In this document: positions 38,216 to 45,429 of the stretch, one piece after another
Layout of the letters: each line of letters begins with the position of its first letter
Numbering within the stretch: the stretch's first letter is position 1
NCBI RefSeq assembly: GCF_023715505.1
Contig: NZ_JAMBOH010000014.1
Span: 1-64,000, forward strand
Direction of reading: 5' to 3'
Source of the DNA: Neobacillus cucumis
GTDB taxonomy: Bacteria; Bacillota; Bacilli; Bacillales_B; DSM-18226
Length of the DNA: 64,000 bases
The notes under the pieces: generated by a model
Seen by the model: the letters and a program-made list of their open reading frames with translations, nothing else
Told to the model about the DNA's origin: nothing
Databases searched by the model: none
Position numbers and translations under genes: made by a program

Positions 38216-38380
38216 ATGCAACAGGATCAACAAGCTAAAGAGAATTTGGGCTCCGGTTCGATTATGAATCCAGAATTTGCTGGAACAGATGCACAAAAAG
38301 TAAAACAAGAAATTCAAAAAGATGTAAGCCAAGGACAAGGTGCAATGACTTCCCGGGAGGCAGGATCATTGCGCGATTAA
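38216..38380 (+). CDS. Gamma-type SASP-like small protein
   Basis: The ATG at 38216 behind GAGGAGGT gives 54 residues. The segment NPEFAGTDAQKVKQEIQKD resembles the repeat of gamma-type small acid-soluble spore proteins (EFASETDAQxVRxQN). It is Gln-rich, has no Cys and ends with a good terminator. Classical SspE-type proteins have two such repeats; this has one and a divergent tail. A forespore-specific role is inferred from this similarity only. Confidence 0.55.
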   Translation: MQQDQQAKENLGSGSIMNPEFAGTDAQKVKQEIQKDVSQGQGAMTSREAGSLRD

Positions 38381-38408
38381 AAAACCACGCCAGTGGTTTT
38401 TTATTTTT
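38381..38408 (+). terminator. Intrinsic terminator
   Basis: AAAACCAC (38381-38388) pairs with GTGGTTTT (38393-38400) across a 4-nt loop, followed by TTATTTTT. Confidence 0.88.
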
Positions 38409-38493
38409 CTGCCTTGCACTCCTAATTTTCTTTGGTGTTTTTGTAATGGTCAGTCCCTCTTTATACATAAAGATGTACAAAGGAGGATTTTTC

Positions 38494-38859
38494 ATGAAAA
38501 CGTATTTAACAGCAAATAACTTAATCAGATACGCAGTCGCCTATGTTTTTATTACCTCTGCACTTATGAAATTAATGAGTTCTGAATTAGCGAACCATTT
38601 TCTTGGATTAGGACTGCCCTATCCTCAGCAAATGTTAAAGCTAGTCATTTTCCTAGAAATGGTTTGCGGAATTTTACTATTAATCAATAAATCTGTTAAA
38701 AATGCGGTTGTACCTTTAATTGGCATCATGGTCGTAGCCCTTCTATTAACAAAGGTTCCCTTGTTGCACACCGGCTTCCTTCCATTTGCTTTTCAAGCTC
38801 GTTTAGACATTGTGATGTTAATTCTGCTTGTTTATCTATATAAGCACTCTCCTAGGTAA
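38494..38859 (+). CDS. DoxX-like small membrane protein
   Basis: The ATG at 38494 with AAAGGAGG gives 121 residues. Four hydrophobic segments are visible (RYAVAYVFITSALMKL, MLKLVIFLEMVCGILLL, AVVPLIGIMVVALLL, IVMLILLVYLY). The arrangement fits the DoxX/YphA-like superfamily of four-helix membrane proteins. The role is unknown. Confidence 0.6.
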   Translation: MKTYLTANNLIRYAVAYVFITSALMKLMSSELANHFLGLGLPYPQQMLKLVIFLEMVCGILLLINKSVKNAVVPLIGIMVVALLLTKVPLLHTGFLPFAFQARLDIVMLILLVYLYKHSPR

Positions 38860-38915
38860 TCCCTTCATGTGCTAAAATAATAACTATCTATTATTATTTG
38901 GTGAGTGAACACACT

Positions 38916-40013
38916 ATGAAACTAAAAGAAAAGGTAAAGTCTTTGCCACTAACTCCAGGTGTTTATTTGATGAAGGACTCCCATGGCCATATCATTTATG
39001 TGGGTAAGGCCAAAAACCTAAAGAGGCGAGTGCAGTCTTATTTTCAACAATCAAAAGCACATCCTCAAAAAATTAAAATGATGGTGGCTAACCTTAACGA
39101 TTTTGACTATGTTCTTACGGACACGGAATTCGAAGCTTTTCTGCTCGAATGTAAACTAATCAAGGAATTAAAGCCTCATTTTAACAAAAAAATGAAAAGT
39201 CCCCGATCCTATACTTATCTCGTTATAAAAATAGTTGAAGGAAAGCGGGTCTTGGAAATGGCCCACTCCTTTGTTGAAAATGACGGGAATTTATATTTCG
39301 GACCATATATAAACAAGCACACCGTCGAAAGAGCTATCATTGGAATAAAAGAAGCTTTTAAAATTTGCTGCAGCAACCCATCCATGAAACATGGACCGTG
39401 TTTAAATTACACTTTAGGAGTGTGTATCGGAATGTGTCTGGGAGGTTCCGCTTTAGAACAATATAATCGAATATTAGACAAAATCATTTCATTGTTAAAT
39501 AGGACGGACACAGAAATACTGGAGGAAATTGAGCAGAGGATGTTAGCTGCATCCGAACAATTCCAGTTTGAACTGGCGGCAAAATATCGGAACATCCTTG
39601 AAACGATCAATGCCCTCCTCGATAAGGAACAGGTCATCGAGTTCACAGAGGCAAATCAAAATATTGTCATCGTTGAATCCTTAACTGAGTCTACGTACAA
39701 ACTTTTTCTTATTAAGGGGAACAAAATTTTATATCGAGAAAAACTAAATAGCCAACAAAAGCAAGGGAACATAATGAATAACCTATTAACCTATTTTAAA
39801 AAGGCCCATCCCTGCTCTTCCATTGTAGTCAGTAAAGAGGAACTTGATGAGGCGCAAATTATTTACAGTTATTTAAAAAGCGGCAATTGCTTTTATCGTA
39901 TTATTCCTGATGATTGGCTTGAGGCTGGAAATGAGTCGTTTATTGATAATGTATTTGAAGAATTACTAAACGAAATGTTTACTATTAATTATAAAACTAT
40001 TGAAAGTTCGTGA
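38916..40013 (+). CDS. UvrC-like GIY-YIG nuclease lacking the second catalytic half
   Basis: From the ATG at 38916 it has 365 residues; a GTG at 38898 is also possible. The N-terminus is a UvrC-type GIY-YIG nuclease domain (GVYLMKDSHGHIIYVGKAKN, later Glu in TDTEFEAFLLEC and KSPRSYTYLVI). A four-Cys stretch follows (CCSNPS, GPCLNY, GVCIGMC), as in iron-sulfur-containing UvrC. Next come a UVR-like helix pair (EQFQFELAAKYRNILETINAL) and a start of the central domain. The RNase H-like 5'-incision and HhH domains of UvrC (about 600 residues) are absent, so by analogy with Cho it could make only the 3' incision. Confidence 0.8.
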   Translation: MKLKEKVKSLPLTPGVYLMKDSHGHIIYVGKAKNLKRRVQSYFQQSKAHPQKIKMMVANLNDFDYVLTDTEFEAFLLECKLIKELKPHFNKKMKSPRSYTYLVIKIVEGKRVLEMAHSFVENDGNLYFGPYINKHTVERAIIGIKEAFKICCSNPSMKHGPCLNYTLGVCIGMCLGGSALEQYNRILDKIISLLNRTDTEILEEIEQRMLAASEQFQFELAAKYRNILETINALLDKEQVIEFTEANQNIVIVESLTESTYKLFLIKGNKILYREKLNSQQKQGNIMNNLLTYFKKAHPCSSIVVSKEELDEAQIIYSYLKSGNCFYRIIPDDWLEAGNESFIDNVFEELLNEMFTINYKTIESS

Positions 40014-40041
40014 GGAGTCATCCGACTACATTTAGGAAAAA

Positions 40042-40084
40042 GGACAGGTTCCTTGTCTACCAATTTAATTGGACTAGCCTGTCC
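40042..40084. terminator. Nested hairpin between convergent genes
   Basis: GGACAGG (40042-40048) pairs with CCTGTCC (40078-40084). Inside, CCAAT/ATTGG (40060-40072) forms a second stem. It has no T-run but sits between two convergent stop codons. Confidence 0.5.
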
Positions 40085-40108
40085 CTATGTCATGAATAAC
40101 TTAAATAT

Positions 40109-42181
40109 TTATTCCAAAGAAATCTTCACAACGTCTTCCAAATATTTTGTTTTATTATATCCAAAAATCTCGAGCCTTTTAGGAATCACTTTTTCTCCAG
40201 TGCTATCATTGTCTAACTTCATATTTAGAACGGTAAAGAAATAACGAGGCTGCTTGATTTCTTCGTATGGGACAGGCGTATCGTTATCGTATTCCACTCC
40301 GTTTTTATCAACTAGCACTCCATCGGTATTCATCTCGATTGAACTAGCTTCCTTTTCACTCTCATCCACAATGCGAAATTGAAGCGACTCATATGCGCGA
40401 TTCTCAATTTCATGATTGCTTATGACAACATTGGTCGGCTGTCCAACTTCCACCTTGTCAATGGAGATTGTACTGCCTGCATATTCAAAGGTTTGAGGAT
40501 ATTTCAGAGAAGCATCCAGTTCAATGTTTTTTTGGTCTTCAAAACTTAAATAAATAGAACCCAGTTTAACGTTAATCTCTTTTGGCTTTTCTCCCAAAAG
40601 CGGATCAAAGTTTGTTTGAATAGTAGTCCAATTCATGTCTTGTTGTGAATCTGGAAAAGAGCTGCCAGTAAAATCAGGTTTAGCTTTCTTATTATTCACT
40701 TCTAAATAGTCAATATTGAGAGTTTCTATCCGTCTTTTTGACTGATCACTATTAATACTATATTGCAAAATCGTAGTTGTTGGAGCAATCGTAAGTTTAT
40801 CAAATCGAACCGGGATTCCCTCGACTTCTGTTTTTTCTTCCAATGCATATTCGACAGAGGGTTGTTTTGTTACAGGAATCTCAAAGTCCCACTCCCCCGT
40901 TTCATATTCCAATTTCTCATCAGCCCAATAACCATTCCGTTTAGTGGAATTACGATCCAACTTCTGAATCTTTGTGATCTGCAGTTTAATTGTCCCGTTA
41001 TCCTTGGAGAGTGGCAGTAGACTAATCTTTCCTCGATACATATTCTTTTCCTGTGTGTTTACATCCGATTCAAGATTTGGAGGATCGTACCTTTGATATG
41101 CTTCTCTGCTCATGATGTCATATTCGTTCTCCACATTAACCCCATAATCATAATTTATCACATATTGATTATCTTCATTTGTATCCTCTATTTCATAAAA
41201 AACAATCGTCTGAACATCATCAGCAATCGCACCTTTAATCTTAATTTTCACCCCATTGCTTTTTGCTTCCAGATTCAGCCTTTCACCAAGGTCCTGTCGA
41301 AGAAAGGCACGTAATTGCTGATCTTCTACTGTCCATGAATAGTAGAGGTTAGTAAACACCCCCATAAAAAAAACTATACCCATTAACAATGCGAATAAGC
41401 TCGCAAAAACAGGTCCCTTCCTTTTACGTTTTTTGATCTTCTGTCGTCTTTGCTTTTCCTCTTCGGCGAGCTTATCTTTGACGTTCTCCATGAAACCAGA
41501 TGGCACATGCAAATCTTGAAATGTTTCAGTAAGATCTAACATGGTTAACATGACTTCTTGAAAGGTAGCCAAATCCTCCTGACATCCTTGACAATGATAA
41601 ATATGTATCTCTAAATCAATCTTTTTCGACCGATCTTGGGTTCTTTCTAAGTAATCAATGTAATCCTTATGATACTCCTTACAGCCATTAAAGGTTGATC
41701 CATATCCCAGTTCTTTTCTAAGTGACTGAATACCAGAAAACAAAAGCTCTTTAACCTTTTCCACTGAAACTTGGAGAAGATGCGCTACCCCCTCCTTAGA
41801 GATTCCTTTTACATAAGTAAGGAGGATCGCTTCTTTCTCGTACCCTTTCAATTGATCAACTGCTTTAAATAAAACCTGACGTGGTTCACTATCCTCTGAA
41901 ACTTGTACACTTCTATTATTAGACAGCTCCCGGCAGATATGTATGAAAATGGAGGTAATCCACGTTTCGACTGGTATATCTTTTTTATATCTAGGCAACT
42001 GCTTTTGGACCTTTTTAATCGACCGATAAAAAAGCTCTTCCACTTGCTGCTGATTCATAAGATAGGACCAACCAAGTGCATAGAACGATTGTTTATGCTG
42101 ATCGAACCAATCGACGACGGATTCCAAGCCTTTTTCTCTTATCGTAGTGGTTGAAATGGAATCAACTTTTGTTGGGATCAT
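40109..42181 (-). CDS. Single-chain ECF sigma / zinc anti-sigma / DUF4179-type membrane protein
   Basis: This 690-residue protein starts at an ATG behind AAGGGGGG. Residues 20-90 resemble sigma-70 region 2 and 105-160 region 4 (EKEAILLTYVKGISKEGVAH with a helix-turn-helix). A zinc anti-sigma motif follows, His193-x3-Cys197-x2-Cys200, with an earlier Cys167. A basic stretch (RRQKIKKRKRKG) leads into one membrane segment at about 257-278. The outer 410 residues match the DUF4179/DUF5643 extracellular type of Bacillus anti-sigma factors. Sigma and anti-sigma parts are normally separate neighbouring genes; here no stop or start separates them, so the sigma part should be held at the membrane unless proteolysed. 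Confidence 0.75.
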   Translation of the reverse strand: MIPTKVDSISTTTIREKGLESVVDWFDQHKQSFYALGWSYLMNQQQVEELFYRSIKKVQKQLPRYKKDIPVETWITSIFIHICRELSNNRSVQVSEDSEPRQVLFKAVDQLKGYEKEAILLTYVKGISKEGVAHLLQVSVEKVKELLFSGIQSLRKELGYGSTFNGCKEYHKDYIDYLERTQDRSKKIDLEIHIYHCQGCQEDLATFQEVMLTMLDLTETFQDLHVPSGFMENVKDKLAEEEKQRRQKIKKRKRKGPVFASLFALLMGIVFFMGVFTNLYYSWTVEDQQLRAFLRQDLGERLNLEAKSNGVKIKIKGAIADDVQTIVFYEIEDTNEDNQYVINYDYGVNVENEYDIMSREAYQRYDPPNLESDVNTQEKNMYRGKISLLPLSKDNGTIKLQITKIQKLDRNSTKRNGYWADEKLEYETGEWDFEIPVTKQPSVEYALEEKTEVEGIPVRFDKLTIAPTTTILQYSINSDQSKRRIETLNIDYLEVNNKKAKPDFTGSSFPDSQQDMNWTTIQTNFDPLLGEKPKEINVKLGSIYLSFEDQKNIELDASLKYPQTFEYAGSTISIDKVEVGQPTNVVISNHEIENRAYESLQFRIVDESEKEASSIEMNTDGVLVDKNGVEYDNDTPVPYEEIKQPRYFFTVLNMKLDNDSTGEKVIPKRLEIFGYNKTKYLEDVVKISLE

Positions 42182-42509
42182 AAATGCGTTCCCCCCTTTC
42201 CTATCTTTACAACCTTTTGGCAGTTACTATTGACGCATTCATCCCCTGTATTAGTTATGATCTTTTAACCACCACATCCAAATATTTAAATAATTGTTAA
42301 ATAATACATATATTTATCTTATAATAACATAGTTCTTAAATTCTATAAAAAACAACAAAGTTTACGGAGTCAGCCTTTATAAAAGAAATAAAAGGCGTTC
42401 TTAAAAAAATAAGAAAAAAAAGATACCTTTACAATATTTGACAATCAAAGAAGGAAAAAAGCAATTTAGAAAAGAATAGAATGAGAGGATTACGAACAGA
42501 GGTGATATC
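42182..42509. promoter_or_regulatory. Divergent intergenic region
   Basis: This 328-bp AT-rich gap lies between the sigma/anti-sigma gene and the GNAT gene. A TTGACA occurs at 42438-42443 without a -10 at proper distance. I see no firm promoter or operator. Confidence 0.35.
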
Positions 42510-43337
42510 ATGTTAACAAAAGACGAATTAGCTTCTATAAAAGCACTTCAAGAGGTGTGTGAGCAAGACGGCGGATTCCAGCTAAAACTTAATTTTGACA
42601 TGCTAGAAAATAGAAACAGAATTAAAAAGGAAGACTTCTTTCATTATGAGGAAGGTAAACTTGTCGGTTTTCTTGGCAGCTATGTGTTTGGCAATAAGGT
42701 AGAGCTTTGCGGGATGGTTCACCCAGATTACCGCAGAAGAGGTATTTTTTCTAAGTTGCTAGAAATGGGTCTTGAGGAAACAAAGAAACGGAACATCCAG
42801 ACAATTTTATTAAATGCCCCTACTGATTCCTTATCGGCAAAGGAGTTTTTAAAGAATATTCCTTGTACCTTTTCAGTAGCCGAATATCAAATGAAATGGC
42901 AGAAAACAAATTTAATCGAAGACCCTGCAGTTACCCTCAGGCCTTCTACCACAACGGAGGATTTTGAAACTGAAGTACAGCTTGAAGTCTTGGCCTTTTG
43001 TTTTGAGGAGCAAGAATCTCGGGAGTATAATCTGAAACTCAGAGAAAACCACTTTAAGGAAAATTTCATCATTGAAGCAGACGGCAAAGCTGCCGGAAAA
43101 ATGCGTGTGGCTGAATCAGATAGTGAAGCTTGGATTTATGGATTTGCGGTATTTCCTGAACTACAGGGAAAAGGAATTGGCAGAAAGGCTCTATCAAGAG
43201 TTGTCAAGCTGGAGTTTCAAAAAGGATTGTCTATTTTCCTCGAGGTCGAGGCGAAAAATGCGCATGCTCTTAAGCTCTATGAATCATGTGGATTTAGAAG
43301 CTACCATTCTCAGGATTACTATCTATATCAAAATTAG
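42510..43337 (+). CDS. Tandem GNAT acetyltransferase
   Basis: This 275-residue protein has two GNAT modules. The first carries VHPDYRRRGIFSKLLEMGLE near residue 75. The second carries VFPELQGKGIGRKALSRVV near 220 and AKNAHALKLYESCGF near 255. Only the second has a canonical acetyl-CoA loop (Q/R-x-x-G-x-G/A). The substrate is unknown. AGAGGTGA precedes the ATG. It is a single gene with its own terminator. Confidence 0.82.
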   Translation: MLTKDELASIKALQEVCEQDGGFQLKLNFDMLENRNRIKKEDFFHYEEGKLVGFLGSYVFGNKVELCGMVHPDYRRRGIFSKLLEMGLEETKKRNIQTILLNAPTDSLSAKEFLKNIPCTFSVAEYQMKWQKTNLIEDPAVTLRPSTTTEDFETEVQLEVLAFCFEEQESREYNLKLRENHFKENFIIEADGKAAGKMRVAESDSEAWIYGFAVFPELQGKGIGRKALSRVVKLEFQKGLSIFLEVEAKNAHALKLYESCGFRSYHSQDYYLYQN

Positions 43338-43342
43338 TATGT

Positions 43343-43374
43343 AGAGCCTTTTTATGATCTCCATAAAAGGCTCT
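43343..43374 (+). terminator. Intrinsic terminator after the GNAT gene
   Basis: AGAGCC-TTTT-TATG (43343-43356) pairs with 43362-43374 across a 5-nt loop. A short T-run follows. Confidence 0.75.
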
Positions 43375-43520
43375 TTACCTTTGTAATTCTTGTAAAAAAT
43401 ACCTCGTTTGTTCCATCAAGATACACTTTTCGACTTTAATTTATGTTATAATGAAAGAGTTTACATAGGTGTTAATTACCTACTTACTTCTCAACAAGAA
43501 TGGTCTGGAGTTGATAAAAA

Positions 43521-44231
43521 ATGAATAATGTCTTAGAACGTTTAAATCCCGTTTTTGAGTGGATTACAAAGCTTGCCGGCACCAATCTGTTATGGGTTTT
43601 GTTTAACTTTCCGATTGCTTACCTAGTATTATCTTTATTTACTGTTAATGAGATGTCGCAAATTTCCATGTTAATTTTGACCATTGCCGTGCTGGCACCA
43701 TTTATTTTATTTCCTGCAACCACGGCTATGTTTGGCATTGTCAGGAAATGGATTATGAAAGAAGAAGTGCCAATTATTCGATTCTTTTGGAAATACTATA
43801 AGGAAAATTATAAGAGGAGTCTCGTCGGGGGATTGATTCTTACTGTTCTTTGGGCGATTGTTGGCGTTGATTATTATTATTTTCATTCCCGCATTTTCCT
43901 AGGCAGTTACCTATTTTTATTCCTAATGATTTGGCTGTTCATCATTACTCTTTTCTTTTTTGCCCATACCGTTCATACAGAAACGAGACTTGGACAAGCA
44001 TTAAAGAATGTGTTCATTTTATCGATTGCTAGCCCCATCCTTTCGTTTGGGATTGCCATTATCAGTATTGTCATTTTGTATATTAGTTTGATGAAAATAA
44101 CCTTTCTATTGCCATTTTTCAGCGGCTCGGTTATCTCTTTTCTCGGATTCTTTGCCTACTATAAGGTATTTACAAGGATTGTTCAATTAGAACAAAATGC
44201 TCCAGTTGAAAAAAATATGATAGAAGGCTAG
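43521..44231 (+). CDS. YesL/DUF624 membrane protein
   Basis: This 236-residue protein has about five membrane segments and the DUF624 opening LNPVFEWITKLAGTNLLWVL. In Bacillus such genes (YesL) accompany LplABC-type oligosaccharide importers and glycosidases. Here it points at the GH43/GH2/ABC locus from the other side of a shared terminator. A TATAAT at 43447-43452 is a likely -10. The function is unknown; an accessory role in sugar uptake is inferred. Confidence 0.8.
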   Translation: MNNVLERLNPVFEWITKLAGTNLLWVLFNFPIAYLVLSLFTVNEMSQISMLILTIAVLAPFILFPATTAMFGIVRKWIMKEEVPIIRFFWKYYKENYKRSLVGGLILTVLWAIVGVDYYYFHSRIFLGSYLFLFLMIWLFIITLFFFAHTVHTETRLGQALKNVFILSIASPILSFGIAIISIVILYISLMKITFLLPFFSGSVISFLGFFAYYKVFTRIVQLEQNAPVEKNMIEG

Positions 44232-44335
44232 GTTACTTGTGGTTGGCAAGCCCTAATTTACAGATAGTGAGCGCTAACTTGCGGAAGACAGCCCATACTT
44301 GTGGATAGCTGCACCAACTTGCGGATAGCGACCAG
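44232..44335. repeat. Array of four degenerate 20-25-bp repeats
   Basis: The units read roughly ACTTG(C/T)GGATAGC-N4-CC and occur four times in tandem (near 44233, 44275, 44297 and 44319). They are not coding. Such arrays are dispersed intergenic repeats in some Bacillaceae. Confidence 0.55.
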
Positions 44336-44341
44336 CCAAAT

Positions 44342-44370
44342 AAAATTCCTCTCTGACCGAGAGGAATTTT
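44342..44370. terminator. Bidirectional terminator between convergent genes
   Basis: AAAATTCCTC (44342-44351) pairs with GAGGAATTTT (44361-44370). The A and T flanks serve both strands (YesL-like gene on plus, GH43 on minus). Confidence 0.82.
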
Positions 44371-44386
44371 ATTTACTTTGTTCTAT

Positions 44387-45380
44387 TTAATCATGAAGAT
44401 CCACTCTAGCTTTAATAACCCTAAAGCTATCTTCCGTTTCCTCTACTTCATAAATCTTTGCCCGGGATTCAGGTGTACTGAATGGATGATGAAGAATAAG
44501 CATCCAATCCCCTTCAAATGTTTTGACCAGCATCCCATGTCCACTATCACCAACAACCAACGGGTCGAGTTTGCTCCCAAGGCCCTTCTAACTTACCTGA
44601 CCTAGATCTAGCTATCGTTTGGACATACCCCTCATTGTTATAGCTTGACCACAGCATCAGAAGGTGACCACCTTTTGTCCGGTATAATTGACATCCATCT
44701 GATACATAAACCGAAGGCTTCACATCAGGCTTTCGTTCAGCATTAATCCACGGGGCATCCGAAGCTTTAAAAAGATGTTGCGGATCCCCATCTGCTGCAG
44801 ATAAATCATCCTTTAGTGGAATGGCCTCAAACGTACCATCGATAACCTGAATCCATTCATGACAATAAACCATCCATGGCGTTCCTTCCTCATCCACGTA
44901 CAAGGTTCCGTCTAATGTCATGAAATTTCTAGGCGGCACCGGCCCATCCGTTTTTAGTAATTCAAACGGGCCCTCTGGCGAATCGGATACAGCAATGCTT
45001 GTGCCACGAAGATGATTGGTGTTCCAAACTTCAGGTGGTTCAGCTAGCTTCGTATCTCTATTATGAAGAGTAACGAATAAATAATATTTATCATGGTACT
45101 GGTGAACCTCTGGTGCCCATGTGCCATGCTGTGGATGGGCCCAAGTTCCATCAGGAACCTCGAAAACGACAATTGGTCCCTCCCAATCTAGTAAATCTTT
45201 ACTTTTATAAGCTAGTACACCATTTCTCTCTAAATCGGTTAATTCTGGAATTCCGGTTGTATATAAATAATAAGTATCTGTTTCTTTATGCGACAAGATG
45301 AACGGGTCGTGTGCAGGAATATCAATAAGTCGGTGCCCCTTTTTAGGATTCGATGTGTCAGAGGCCTTGTTATACGGCAT
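44387..45380 (-). pseudogene. GH43-family glycosidase, frameshifted near the C-terminus
   Basis: The ATG at 45380 (GGGAG upstream) opens a five-bladed propeller-type GH43. Putative general base Asp is in PAHDPFILSH, general acid Glu in HGTWAPEVHQY and the third acid in FMTLDGTLYVD. The frame ends at 44547 after TRPVGCW. One base shift there restores LVVGDSGHGMLVKTFEGDW through EVEETEDSFRVIKARVDL to a stop at 44387, giving about 330 residues, the normal length. Members release arabinose, xylose or galactose residues. All catalytic residues lie before the break, so the truncated form might still fold poorly or not at all. Confidence 0.8.
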
Positions 45381-45429
45381 GTAAGCAACTCCCAACCAAT
45401 ATATTTTACTTCAAACCTTTAAGTAGCTC

